From an uncultured Lachnospiraceae bacterium (GTDB taxonomy: Bacteria > Bacillota > Clostridia > Lachnospirales > Lachnospiraceae), in assembly GCA_947628225.1 (NCBI GenBank), contig CANQYY010000008.1, positions 48,840-112,839 of the forward strand: 64,000 bases of DNA, read 5' to 3'. A program made the position numbers and the translations under genes. Below, one piece after another: positions 35,803 to 44,749 of this stretch. Each line of letters starts with the position of its first letter. Position 1 is the stretch's first letter. Below the pieces are notes generated by a model, which saw nothing but the letters and a program-made list of their open reading frames with translations, did not search any database and was not told where the DNA came from.

Positions 35803-36720
35803 ATGATTAACCGTTTGATTGAAAAAATTGAGAAAACACAGGCGCCGATTGTGGTGGGGCTGGATCCGATGATTGGCTATGTGCCCGCTTTTATCCTGGA
35901 TAAGGAGATAAAAGAGAAAGGGGAAACGCCGGAGGCGGCAGGAGAGGCTATCTGGAAATATAACAAGGGGATTATTGATGCCGTCTATGAATTGATTCCG
36001 GCAGTAAAACCACAGATTGCCATGTATGAGCAGTTTGGCATACCGGGATTGATTGCCTTTAAAAAGACGATAGATTACTGTAAGCAGAAAGGGCTGATCG
36101 TCATTGACGATGCGAAGCGCTCCGATATCGGCTCCAGTTCTGCGGCTTATGCCAACGGACATCTGGGGAGCGTGCAGATCGGCAATACAAAATGCTATGG
36201 TTTTGATGCCGATTTTCTGACGGTAAATCCATATCTTGGAACAGACGGAGTGCAACCTTTTATCGATACCTGTAAGGAAGAAAAAAAAGGAATTTTCGTT
36301 CTGGTAAAAACCTCAAATCCTTCCTCCGGCGAGTTTCAGGACCGGGAAATCGACGGCAGGCCGCTCTATGAGATTGTAGGCGAACATGTGGCAAAATGGG
36401 GCGGGGATTGTATGGGGGATTCTTATAGCTATGTCGGAGCTGTGGTAGGAGCCACCTATCCTGAAATGGGTAAAATCCTCCGAAAGATTATGCCGAAAAC
36501 TTATTTTCTCGTACCCGGCTATGGCGCGCAGGGAGGAACCGCAAAGGATTTAAAACCGTATTTTAACGAGGACGGTCTGGGCGCTATCGTCAATTCCTCC
36601 CGGGGAATAATCTGTGCCTATAAGCAGGAGGCATATGCGCATTTTGGCGAGGAAGGCTATGCTGAGGCTTCCCGTCAGGCAGTGCTGGACATGAAACAGG
36701 ATATTAACAGTATATTTTAA
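35803..36720 (+). CDS. pyrF: Orotidine 5'-phosphate decarboxylase
   Basis: A 305-residue type 2 OMP decarboxylase that forms UMP. VVGLDPMIGYVP and IDDAKRSDIGSSSAAYA contain the Asp-Lys-Asp catalytic network. The length is typical of the long type 2 form. AAGGAGG precedes the ATG. pyrK follows after 17 bases. Confidence 0.95.
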   Translation: MINRLIEKIEKTQAPIVVGLDPMIGYVPAFILDKEIKEKGETPEAAGEAIWKYNKGIIDAVYELIPAVKPQIAMYEQFGIPGLIAFKKTIDYCKQKGLIVIDDAKRSDIGSSSAAYANGHLGSVQIGNTKCYGFDADFLTVNPYLGTDGVQPFIDTCKEEKKGIFVLVKTSNPSSGEFQDREIDGRPLYEIVGEHVAKWGGDCMGDSYSYVGAVVGATYPEMGKILRKIMPKTYFLVPGYGAQGGTAKDLKPYFNEDGLGAIVNSSRGIICAYKQEAYAHFGEEGYAEASRQAVLDMKQDINSIF

Positions 36721-36737
36721 TGAAAGGATAATCGGTT

Positions 36738-37520
36738 ATGGCGAAATTGCAGTGTATGGCGAAGGTCACAGCGGTAACGGAAATAGCGGAGGGGATTTTT
36801 TCTATGTGGCTTCTGGCTCCGGAGATTGCCTGTCAGGCCGCGCCGGGGCAGTTTATCTCCCTGTACTGTAAAAATGAAGATACTCTCCTGCCAAGACCTA
36901 TCAGTCTATGTGAAATAGATCCAACGGAGGGTACTCTGCGGATTGTATTCCGGGTAGTAGGCGCAGGGACTAAGGAATTTTCCAAAAGAAATCCCGGTGA
37001 AACGATAAAGATACTGGGTCCTCTGGGAAACGGGTTTCCGACGTCGCAATGCCCGCCCGGGAAAACGGCAATTTTAATTGGCGGAGGGATTGGGATTCCG
37101 CCGTTACTACAACTGTCGAAAGATATTTCGGGAGAGGCAACAGTGGTTGTGGGATACCGAAATGCCGATACCTTTTTGCGAAAAGAGTTGGAGTCGACGG
37201 CTCGCCGGGTAGTGGTGGCAACAGAGGATGGGAGCATTGGGATAAGGGGAAATGTGATAGACGCCATTCGTGAGGAAAAGCTGCGCGGAGATGTAATCTA
37301 CTCCTGTGGTCCTATGCCGATGCTCCGGGGAGTAAAGGCATGGGGAGAGGAAGAAAAGATACCGGCGTGGCTTTCTCTGGAAGAAAAAATGGCATGCGGC
37401 ATTGGCGCCTGTCTTGCCTGCGTATGTAATTCTACAGAAGTAGATCATCATTCTATGGTGCATAATAAACGAATCTGCAAAGACGGTCCGGTCTTTTTAT
37501 CTACAGAGATTGAGTTATAG
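36738..37520 (+). CDS. pyrK: Dihydroorotate dehydrogenase electron-transfer subunit
   Basis: A 260-residue FAD and [2Fe-2S] subunit passing electrons from PyrD to NAD. RPISLCEID is the FAD-binding motif, GGGIGIPPLLQLS the nucleotide loop, and CGIGACLACVC plus a later Cys (KRICKDGP) ligate the iron-sulfur cluster. Paired with pyrD, it makes the NAD-dependent class 1B enzyme. Confidence 0.95.
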   Translation: MAKLQCMAKVTAVTEIAEGIFSMWLLAPEIACQAAPGQFISLYCKNEDTLLPRPISLCEIDPTEGTLRIVFRVVGAGTKEFSKRNPGETIKILGPLGNGFPTSQCPPGKTAILIGGGIGIPPLLQLSKDISGEATVVVGYRNADTFLRKELESTARRVVVATEDGSIGIRGNVIDAIREEKLRGDVIYSCGPMPMLRGVKAWGEEEKIPAWLSLEEKMACGIGACLACVCNSTEVDHHSMVHNKRICKDGPVFLSTEIEL

Positions 37521-37549
37521 AAACCGGAAACAGAGTAAGGGAGGGCAGC

Positions 37550-38458
37550 ATGAAATCTGCATTGGAAGTAAATTTTGCCGGGGTATCTTTTCCGAATCCC
37601 GTCACAACGGCATCCGGAACCTTTGGCTCCGGATTGGAATACAGTGAATTTGTAAATTTAGAAAAACTGGGCGCGGTAACGACAAAGGGAGTGGCGAATG
37701 TGCCATGGCCCGGAAATCCCACCCCGCGCATCGCAGAAACCCATGGCGGTATGTTGAATGCCATTGGGCTTCAGAATCCGGGCATTGATACTTTTATTGA
37801 AAGAGATCTGCCCTACCTTAAAGAAAAGGGAGCCCGCATTATCGTTAATGTGTGCGGCCGCTCGAAAAAAGATTATGTAGAGGTGGCAGAACGGCTTTCG
37901 GAAGAGGATGTGGACATGCTGGAAATTAATATTTCCTGTCCCAATGTGAAGGCAGGAGGCATTGCCTTTGGACAAAAGCCGGAGATGGCGGAGGATATTA
38001 CGCGGGCGGTAAAGGCAGCGGCAAAGCAGCCGGTTATTATGAAGCTGAGTCCCAATGTAACGGATATTACAGAAATGGCAAAGGCGGTGGAGGCGGGAGG
38101 CGCTGACGGCGTGTCCCTGATTAATACGATTACCGGCATGAAAATCGATGTAAACCGGAAAACCTTTGCGATTGCCAACAAGACCGGCGGCATGTCCGGC
38201 CCCTGTCTGAAGCCAGTGGCTGTCCGCATGGTATATCAGGTGGCAAATGCCGTTAAAATCCCGGTTCTTGGCATGGGCGGGATTCAAAATACGGAAGATG
38301 CGCTGGAATTTCTTATGGCAGGGGCTACTATGGTGGCAGTGGGAACCGCCAATTTTTTTAATCCCTGCGTTACCTCAGAGATTATCGACGGGCTGGCTGC
38401 CTATGTCCGGAGAGAAAATCTCGACAGCATTATGGATATTGTGGGATGCGTAAAGTAG
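37550..38458 (+). CDS. pyrD: Dihydroorotate dehydrogenase, catalytic subunit
   Basis: A 302-residue FMN enzyme of class 1B. NPVTTASGTFGSG opens the barrel, LEINISCPNVKAGG carries the catalytic cysteine region, and GMGGIQNTEDALEFLMAGA binds the FMN phosphate. Follows pyrK after 29 bases with GGGAGG. The pyrimidine run is then interrupted by a regulator and a glycosidase before pyrE. Confidence 0.95.
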   Translation: MKSALEVNFAGVSFPNPVTTASGTFGSGLEYSEFVNLEKLGAVTTKGVANVPWPGNPTPRIAETHGGMLNAIGLQNPGIDTFIERDLPYLKEKGARIIVNVCGRSKKDYVEVAERLSEEDVDMLEINISCPNVKAGGIAFGQKPEMAEDITRAVKAAAKQPVIMKLSPNVTDITEMAKAVEAGGADGVSLINTITGMKIDVNRKTFAIANKTGGMSGPCLKPVAVRMVYQVANAVKIPVLGMGGIQNTEDALEFLMAGATMVAVGTANFFNPCVTSEIIDGLAAYVRRENLDSIMDIVGCVK

Positions 38459-38508
38459 CCGGATAAAATCCTTATTACAGGAAACAACCTCATATACAAT
38501 ATTTCAGT

Positions 38509-38560
38509 AAAATTCCTCTAATAGTAGGATATACATAATACCACTATAAGGAGGAATTTT
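38509..38560 (+). promoter_or_regulatory. Dyad covering the ribosome site of the XRE regulator gene
   Basis: AAAATTCCTC (38509-38518) is the perfect complement of GAGGAATTTT (38551-38560), which holds the ribosome-binding GGAGG. Inside, ATAGT (38521-38525) pairs with ACTAT (38543-38547). It may be an operator for the encoded repressor or a translation-blocking hairpin. Confidence 0.5.
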
Positions 38561-38563
38561 TTG

Positions 38564-38947
38564 ATGAAAAAGACCATGAATGCGAGAGCCTTAGGGGCAA
38601 ATATGAAACGCTGGCGGGAGGATATGGGACTGACCGTGGAAAAACTTGCCGAACAGACAGGGATTTCCGTTTCCCATATTCAAAATATTGAAAGCGCCTC
38701 CTCAAATCCAAGCGCGGAAACGCTGATCCGTATCGCGAATGCATTGGAAATACCGATTGACCTGTTACTTTGTGATTCCTTAAAAGGGGAAGCGAACAGA
38801 AAGGCAAGGATTATGGAATATTATACGCTTATCGACGATTGCACGGAAGAGGAGGCAAAGATAATAATGACGACATTATATACGCTGAAAAAGGAATTAA
38901 AAACGCTCCGGAAGGGGGCGGACGGAAATAAAAACCGGAAGGAGTGA
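38564..38947 (+). CDS. XRE-family transcriptional regulator
   Basis: A 127-residue regulator. The N-terminal helix-turn-helix spans about residues 9-65 (LTVEKLAEQTGISVSHIQNIE), with SSNPSAETLIRIANALEIPIDLLL as the usual following helices; the C-terminal ~50 residues are a charged helical tail. I chose ATG 38564, one codon after a TTG, with AAGGAGGAA seven bases upstream. It ends just before the GH127 gene and probably controls it, and perhaps itself through the dyad at 38509. Confidence 0.85.
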   Translation: MKKTMNARALGANMKRWREDMGLTVEKLAEQTGISVSHIQNIESASSNPSAETLIRIANALEIPIDLLLCDSLKGEANRKARIMEYYTLIDDCTEEEAKIIMTTLYTLKKELKTLRKGADGNKNRKE

Positions 38948-38952
38948 AAAGG

Positions 38953-40974
38953 ATGGAAACGCAATATTACAGTAAAGGCATCCCGCTTAGGAACATCCAG
39001 GTGACGGATCGTTTTTTCAAACGGTGCATGGATACGGTGAGGAAGGAAGTCATCCCATACCAGTGGTCGGCGTTGAATGATGAAGTGGAGGGCGCGCCGC
39101 CGAGTTTTTGCATGCGGAATTTTCGGATCGCAGCGGCGGCGGAGAAGCGGCGGAGGGAAGAAGGACGGGAAGCCGTCCCCGTTTTTCCGGCAGATGAGTT
39201 CCAGCCGCTGCCGGAAGAAGGCGGGCCGCTGGAAGACCGTTTTTATGGATTTGTATTTCAGGATACGGATTTTTCTAAATGGATCGAGGCGGTCGGATAT
39301 TCGCTTGCCCAACATCCGGACAAAGAATTGGAGCAGTTGGCGGATCGGGCGATTGATGTTGTTTGCGCGGCGCAATGTGAGGACGGATATCTGGATACAT
39401 ATTATAGCATCAATGATTTATCCAAGCGTTTTACGAATCTGAAAGATTTCCATGAACTTTATTGTTTTGGGCATTTGACGGAGGGCGCGATCGCTTATTA
39501 TGAGGGGACGGGGAAAGATAAACTGCTGAAAGCGGCGCGGCGTTTTGCCGATTATATTGCCTCGGTATTCGGTCCGGAAGAGGGGAAATGCAAAGGGTAT
39601 CCCGGTCACGAGATTGCAGAAATGGCGCTGGGAAAGCTCTATGAGGTGACAGGAGAGGAGAAGTATCTGGATCTGGCGCGGTTTTTTATTGATGAGCGCG
39701 GGAAAAGGCCGTATTATTTTGATTGGGAGCATTTGATAAAGCGCGCGGAGGAAAAAGAAGATTACCACTATTATCAGGCGCACCGGCCCGTGCGGGAACA
39801 GACCGGGGCGGTGGGACATGCCGTGCGCGCGGTATATCTCTATACGGGAATGGCGCAGGTGGCAAAATATACCGGGGACGAGAGTTTAAAAAAGGCGTGT
39901 GAACGCCTGTGGGAAAGCATAGAGCGGGAAAAAATGTATATTACGGGGGGAATCGGGGCGACGCCGGAGGGCGAGGCGTTTTCCTATCCCTTTCATTTGC
40001 CGAATGATCGGATGTACAACGAAACGTGCGCATCGATCGGGCTTGTATTTTTTGCCAGAAGGATGCTGGAGATGAGTCCGGAGGCGCGTTATGCGGATGT
40101 AATGGAACGCGCGCTCTATAATGGGATTCCAAGCGGGATGTCGCTGGATGGAAAGAGTTTTTTCTATGTCAATCCTATGGAGGCGGAGCCGGAGGGCTGC
40201 CGGCTGGATCCGCAGCGCAGGCATGTGGCGCTGCCGCGCCAGAAGTGGTTCGGGTGTGCATGCTGCCCGCCCAATCTGAGCCGCATGATGAGCTCCGTGG
40301 CGCAGTATGCCTATAGCGAGAATGAGTCAACGCTTTTTATGCATCTTTATTGCGGAGGCATACTGAAGAAACAGTGTGGGGATGTGGAGGCGCAGCTCGA
40401 AGTGAAATCCGAATATCCCTGGAAAGATAAAGTAGAAGTCTGCGTAGAAGCGGAAAGCCCGGTGAGATTTACGTTTGCGATCCGGATTCCGGGTTGGTGC
40501 CGGGATTTTTCCGTCCGCATAAACGGCGAACAGTCAGAAGGGATAGAGAGGAAAGGATATTGGTATCTGGAGAGAGTTTGGCAGAAGGGCGACCGGGTAG
40601 AGATCAGTCTTCCCATGGAGCCGGTATTGTATCAGGCGGACGCCAGAGTGCGCGAAGATATCGGCAAAGCTGTTCTTATGCGCGGGCCGCTGGTATATTG
40701 CGTGGAAGAAGCGGACAACGGGGCAAATCTCGATTTGCTGGAAATAAATGCAAAAGGGACGTTCCGGCTCCGGGAGGAAAAAGGGGAGCTGGGCGATATT
40801 GTGACGATTAGCGGAGAGGGGCGCCGGATAAAACCCAGACCAATGGAAAAACTTTACGAGCCGTACCGGGAAGTTTCGTACGAGCCGGTTTTAATCCGCT
40901 ATATCCCCTATTATACATGGTGCAACCGGGGAGTCGGGGAAATGAAAACGTATCTGCGCTGTTATGAGAGCTGA
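38953..40974 (+). CDS. Glycoside hydrolase family 127 (beta-L-arabinofuranosidase-like)
   Basis: A 673-residue cytoplasmic enzyme; no signal peptide. An (alpha/alpha)6 barrel is suggested by repeated helix signatures (GYLDTYYSIND, GHLTEGAIAYYEGTGKDKLL). YNETCASIG carries a conserved Glu, and FGCACCPPNLSRM holds the cysteines that in GH127 bind zinc and act as nucleophile. C-terminal beta domains follow. Members remove beta-L-arabinofuranose from plant glycans. AAGGAG before ATG 38953 decides the start over the GTG at 38944. The gene looks GC-richer than its neighbours and splits pyrD from pyrE, suggesting insertion. Confidence 0.85.
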   Translation: METQYYSKGIPLRNIQVTDRFFKRCMDTVRKEVIPYQWSALNDEVEGAPPSFCMRNFRIAAAAEKRRREEGREAVPVFPADEFQPLPEEGGPLEDRFYGFVFQDTDFSKWIEAVGYSLAQHPDKELEQLADRAIDVVCAAQCEDGYLDTYYSINDLSKRFTNLKDFHELYCFGHLTEGAIAYYEGTGKDKLLKAARRFADYIASVFGPEEGKCKGYPGHEIAEMALGKLYEVTGEEKYLDLARFFIDERGKRPYYFDWEHLIKRAEEKEDYHYYQAHRPVREQTGAVGHAVRAVYLYTGMAQVAKYTGDESLKKACERLWESIEREKMYITGGIGATPEGEAFSYPFHLPNDRMYNETCASIGLVFFARRMLEMSPEARYADVMERALYNGIPSGMSLDGKSFFYVNPMEAEPEGCRLDPQRRHVALPRQKWFGCACCPPNLSRMMSSVAQYAYSENESTLFMHLYCGGILKKQCGDVEAQLEVKSEYPWKDKVEVCVEAESPVRFTFAIRIPGWCRDFSVRINGEQSEGIERKGYWYLERVWQKGDRVEISLPMEPVLYQADARVREDIGKAVLMRGPLVYCVEEADNGANLDLLEINAKGTFRLREEKGELGDIVTISGEGRRIKPRPMEKLYEPYREVSYEPVLIRYIPYYTWCNRGVGEMKTYLRCYES

Positions 40975-41103
40975 TTTCATCTTGAAAAAAACAAACGGGA
41001 GTTGTATGATTAAGAAAACAAGTCTGGAGTTGTTTTCCCCGGGGACGGGCTGCAGACGAATAAAAGGGCAGAGATGCCTGTAAATGAAGGAGATTTTATT
41101 AAA

Positions 41104-41781
41104 ATGGAAGCATACAAACAGGAATTTATTGAATTTATGGTAGAGGCAAATGTTTTAAAATTCGGTGAGTTTACGTTGAAAAGCGGGCGGAAATCCCCCT
41201 TTTTTATGAATGCGGGAGCGTATGTGACAGGCTCTCAGCTCAAGCGTCTGGGCGAATATTATGCCAAAGCTATCCACGACAATTATGGAGAGGATTTTGA
41301 GGTTTTATTTGGCCCGGCATATAAGGGAATTCCTCTGAGCGTAGCGACGACCATTGCGTTTTATGAATTGTATGGAAAGGAAATCCGCTACTGCTCAAAC
41401 CGCAAAGAGATAAAAGACCACGGGGACACCGGAATCCTTTTGGGAAGTAAGATTAACGACAGGGAGAGAGTGGTTATCATCGAGGATGTGACGACCTCCG
41501 GAAAGTCAATCGAGGAAACCTTCCCGATTTTGAAAGCACAGGGGGAAGTGGAGATTGTCGGCCTGATGGTTTCCCTGAACCGTATGGAAAAGGGAAAGGG
41601 CGGAGATAAGAGCGCCTTAGATGAAATCCGTGAAACCTATCATTTTCCGACTGCCGCCATTGTGACGATGGAAGAAGTAGTGGAACGTCTTTATAATAAG
41701 GAATGTCAGGGAAAAATTGTGATCGATGATGCGATGAAGGATGCTATCGATAAATATTATGAAGAATATGGCGTAAAATAA
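41104..41781 (+). CDS. pyrE: Orotate phosphoribosyltransferase
   Basis: A 225-residue enzyme that joins orotate to PRPP to make OMP. FGEFTLKSGRKSPFF is the N-terminal motif, and VVIIEDVTTSGKSIEET is the PRPP-binding loop. I prefer ATG 41104 (MEAYKQEFIEFM) because related proteins start there; ATG 41074 is in frame. It completes the set with pyrC, F, K and D, though separated by the GH127 module. Confidence 0.9.
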   Translation: MEAYKQEFIEFMVEANVLKFGEFTLKSGRKSPFFMNAGAYVTGSQLKRLGEYYAKAIHDNYGEDFEVLFGPAYKGIPLSVATTIAFYELYGKEIRYCSNRKEIKDHGDTGILLGSKINDRERVVIIEDVTTSGKSIEETFPILKAQGEVEIVGLMVSLNRMEKGKGGDKSALDEIRETYHFPTAAIVTMEEVVERLYNKECQGKIVIDDAMKDAIDKYYEEYGVK

Positions 41782-41911
41782 AATGAGTGCGAAAAATTGA
41801 AATTTGATTATTGCCGCCTGACGCCCCCAAAAGCAGCTTACATGGCGAAAAACGCTGAAAAACCGTTGTTTTTTACAAAATTTATTCTTTCTTTTTGTGA
41901 CTATTTGATAA

Positions 41912-41940
41912 TTTACAAATAGAGAATGCGGTGTTATGAT
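41912..41940 (+). promoter_or_regulatory. Sigma-A promoter of the Tad-type operon
   Basis: TTTACA (41912-41917) and TATGAT (41935-41940) with 17 bases between them, 39 bases before the TTG start of the first gene. Confidence 0.65.
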
Positions 41941-41979
41941 AGAGCCATTCCACCCAAAAAAAAGAAAGGAGGTTTTGGT

Positions 41980-42858
41980 TTGAAAGTTGCTTTTTGGAGC
42001 AATGTCAGGGGGAAATCATGTGTCACAAGCAATCTTGCTTGTATCAGTGTTTTATCTGCGCTTAGTTGTCCGAAGGAACGGACGATACTCTTTGAAAATC
42101 ATCAAAATATCTTAAATCTGGGCAGTACATTTTTCAGCCCAAATTCCAAAAATGCAGTAAGGGAAGCAAAGGGGTATACCGTAGAAACAGGGATGGGAAA
42201 ATTATTACAAATAGTGGGGAAGGGAACAATCTTATCGAGCGAAGGCTTTTACAGTCTGGTCAGTGATTATCTCGGGAAACGGTTATTTTACATTCCCTCG
42301 GAGGGAGCAAGGCACTCCGATTTTCCGGAATATCAGATGAATAAGGAATGTATCCGCACCATGCGATATTTGGAGCAATATGGAAATCTTGTGCTGGTGG
42401 ATACCGCCGCCGCTCCTCTTATCAGTTCGCGGAAAATATTACAGCAGGCGGATATGGTGGTGGTAAATTTAAATCAAAACAGGCAGATGCTGGATCATTT
42501 TTTCCGGAATTATTCTTCTATTCGTAAAAAAGCTTTTTATCTGATAGGAAATTACGAGGGGGATTCGGAGCTGACAAAGGGAGCGATTATAAACGAGTAC
42601 CGGATTCCGGGGAGCAGGATTGGCACGATTCCCCACAGTACCCGGTTTTCGGATGCTATATCACAGGGGATGATAATTCCTTTTCTGCTTAAAAATTATA
42701 AATGTAAGCGCGGGGAGGAAAATTATCTGTTTATGTCGGCGGCGAAGGAAGCGACAGAGCTGTTTCACAGGCAGTTGGCGCGTATGGAGGGAGGGAAAAC
42801 AGCAGATGAGCGGGAGGCAGAAAGTATCTGTGACGCTCCTGTGGGTTCTTCTTATTAA
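41980..42858 (+). CDS. TadZ/CpaE-like ATPase
   Basis: A 292-residue MinD/ParA-fold protein. VAFWSNVRGKSCVTSNLA occupies the deviant Walker A position but lacks the first lysine; LVLVDTAAAP is the Walker B-like segment and VVVNLNQNRQMLDHF follows. In Tad systems TadZ localises the secretion machine to a cell pole. AAAGGAGG six bases before TTG 41980 decides the start over the open frame from 41926. It overlaps the beta-helix gene by 53 bases and begins an eight-gene operon. Confidence 0.7.
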   Translation: MKVAFWSNVRGKSCVTSNLACISVLSALSCPKERTILFENHQNILNLGSTFFSPNSKNAVREAKGYTVETGMGKLLQIVGKGTILSSEGFYSLVSDYLGKRLFYIPSEGARHSDFPEYQMNKECIRTMRYLEQYGNLVLVDTAAAPLISSRKILQQADMVVVNLNQNRQMLDHFFRNYSSIRKKAFYLIGNYEGDSELTKGAIINEYRIPGSRIGTIPHSTRFSDAISQGMIIPFLLKNYKCKRGEENYLFMSAAKEATELFHRQLARMEGGKTADEREAESICDAPVGSSY

Positions 42859-44749
42859 CCTGACGATAGGAGCAGGAAGCAGGACGGCATGCGCAGTCAG
42901 GGAAAATCCGGATTTTCAGATTCTAAAGCAGGCATTGGAAAAACCGGGAACGGGCGTTATCGTAATAAAACGGAATATCCGTATGAGTGGAGCGGTTTAT
43001 GTAAGAGGGGAGAAGGTTCTTTTGGGAAACGGGCACCTTCTGGAGCGGGAATCCCGGAGCGGCGGGGTATACGGAGGAAATCTGTTCGTCATCCGAAATG
43101 CTTCTCTGACCATGCAGGATGTAGTAATATCCGGCGGCGGTGGGAAAAAAGCCCTGCGGGGAAATATATTCGGGCGTCTTGTCGATGTAGGACAGGGAAA
43201 GTTTATATTGGAGAAAAAAAGCGTATTAAAGGATAACCGGAATACTGACAGAACGACGGACGGAGGGGGAGCCGTACGAGTTCAAAAAAACGGCAGCTTT
43301 GAGATGCGGGGCGGCAGGATTTCCGGGAATAAAAATGTGACCGGCGGCGCCGGAATCTGTATTGAAAACGGAGGAAAGGCGGTAATCCGGGGCGGAGAAA
43401 TATCACAGAATCAGGTACAGGGAATGGGGAGAGTAGAGGGTTTTGACGGGAGAGGCGGAGCTATCAGCAATCGTGGGAATTTAAGAATCGAAGGAGGCAG
43501 CTTCAGGAAAAACAGGGCGGTTTCTTATGCCGGGAAGCAGGCGGACTATGGCGGCGTCGGGGGCATGCTTTATAATGAGGGAATTTGCCGGATAGCGGGA
43601 GGAACAATATCCGGGAACAAAGCCTCGATGGTGGGGGACGGTATATATGCGGCAAAGGGAGCCGATACCGAAATTTCGGGTGGAACGATTAAAAACAAAG
43701 TCTATTTACAAAAAGGAGCGGTTTTAAAGGCGGCAAAAACATTATCATTAAAGCAGACAATCACACTGGAGCCGCAGTATTATCAGTGCGGGCAATATGT
43801 AGTAAGGAAGGGGAAAAAATCGTCCTTTTGCCTAGAAAAAAAAGAAGGTTTTCTGTTAAAGGAAGATCAAAAGGGATTATACATAGCAAAACGGAAGCCC
43901 AAAAAGAATGAAATGCCGCAAAAAAAGGAACAGAAAAAAAGAAAAATTATTTTTTCCGCTTCTCCCAAACGCCTGAAATTTTACGAGGGAGAATATGTGG
44001 GAAGAAAAACGCTTTGCTTCGGCATACAGGCAAAGGACAGAGAGGGGAATGTCCCGATGCAGATAAGGGTGGAACGGATTATTTATGAAAACCGGACAGA
44101 GCGGCGTCCCCGAAAACTAAATACCTCTTCTTCGCACAACGGAGTGATTGTGTATCAGGCTATTTTACAGGATGGCAGGAAGGTTCCGTTTCGACGCGCT
44201 TTTTGCGTTATCTCCAATCAGGCGCCTGAGATTAAGGCTGCCCCCCGATATTTGTTTGAATGGGAGGCGCAGCGCTATTCGGAAAAAAAGTGGCGGGAAG
44301 TTTTACTGTCTGCCATCCGGGTGGAGGATGATATGGATTCCGGCGAAGCGCTAAAGGAAAAAATGACCATCCGGTGGAATGGGCTGCTGGAAAACCGCGC
44401 CGGGAGCTATGAGGTCGAAGCAAAGGTAAGGGATCAAAGAGGGTACCGGTATTATATGGGAGCGGAAGAGAAAAGACGATATGGCAGGGGAAAGGAAAGT
44501 TATGTGTCCATACCTGTCACGCTGGTGGCGGGAAAAAGAACGGGAGAAAACCAAAAAGACGGATGTATTCGGTTTCTGCCAATCAGTGAAAAAGAAAAAC
44601 CGGCATACGAAGAATGGCATTTTAGCAGAAAAGAAATTCAAGCTTCAAAGGTATTTATGGGGCAGTGGAAAAATCCGTTTTCAACCGAGGCGAACCGGAG
44701 CTTTTATCAAAGGTTTTCGCACTGTTTTATTGGGAAGGTGGTAGAGTAG
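42806..44749 (+). CDS. Secreted beta-helix protein in Tad operon
   Basis: A 647-residue exported protein. After a signal peptide (VTLLWVLLINLTIGAG) about 250 residues form repeats such as GGRISGNKNVTGGAGICI, GGEISQNQ and GGTISGNKAS, typical of right-handed parallel beta-helices in adhesins. A lysine-rich linker (about 360-390) leads to Ig- or cadherin-like strands (FCVISNQAPEIKA). It overlaps tadZ and is followed directly by the tadA-like gene. It may be a surface adhesin exported or displayed by this machine; that is inference from position. Confidence 0.7.
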   Translation: MSGRQKVSVTLLWVLLINLTIGAGSRTACAVRENPDFQILKQALEKPGTGVIVIKRNIRMSGAVYVRGEKVLLGNGHLLERESRSGGVYGGNLFVIRNASLTMQDVVISGGGGKKALRGNIFGRLVDVGQGKFILEKKSVLKDNRNTDRTTDGGGAVRVQKNGSFEMRGGRISGNKNVTGGAGICIENGGKAVIRGGEISQNQVQGMGRVEGFDGRGGAISNRGNLRIEGGSFRKNRAVSYAGKQADYGGVGGMLYNEGICRIAGGTISGNKASMVGDGIYAAKGADTEISGGTIKNKVYLQKGAVLKAAKTLSLKQTITLEPQYYQCGQYVVRKGKKSSFCLEKKEGFLLKEDQKGLYIAKRKPKKNEMPQKKEQKKRKIIFSASPKRLKFYEGEYVGRKTLCFGIQAKDREGNVPMQIRVERIIYENRTERRPRKLNTSSSHNGVIVYQAILQDGRKVPFRRAFCVISNQAPEIKAAPRYLFEWEAQRYSEKKWREVLLSAIRVEDDMDSGEALKEKMTIRWNGLLENRAGSYEVEAKVRDQRGYRYYMGAEEKRRYGRGKESYVSIPVTLVAGKRTGENQKDGCIRFLPISEKEKPAYEEWHFSRKEIQASKVFMGQWKNPFSTEANRSFYQRFSHCFIGKVVE

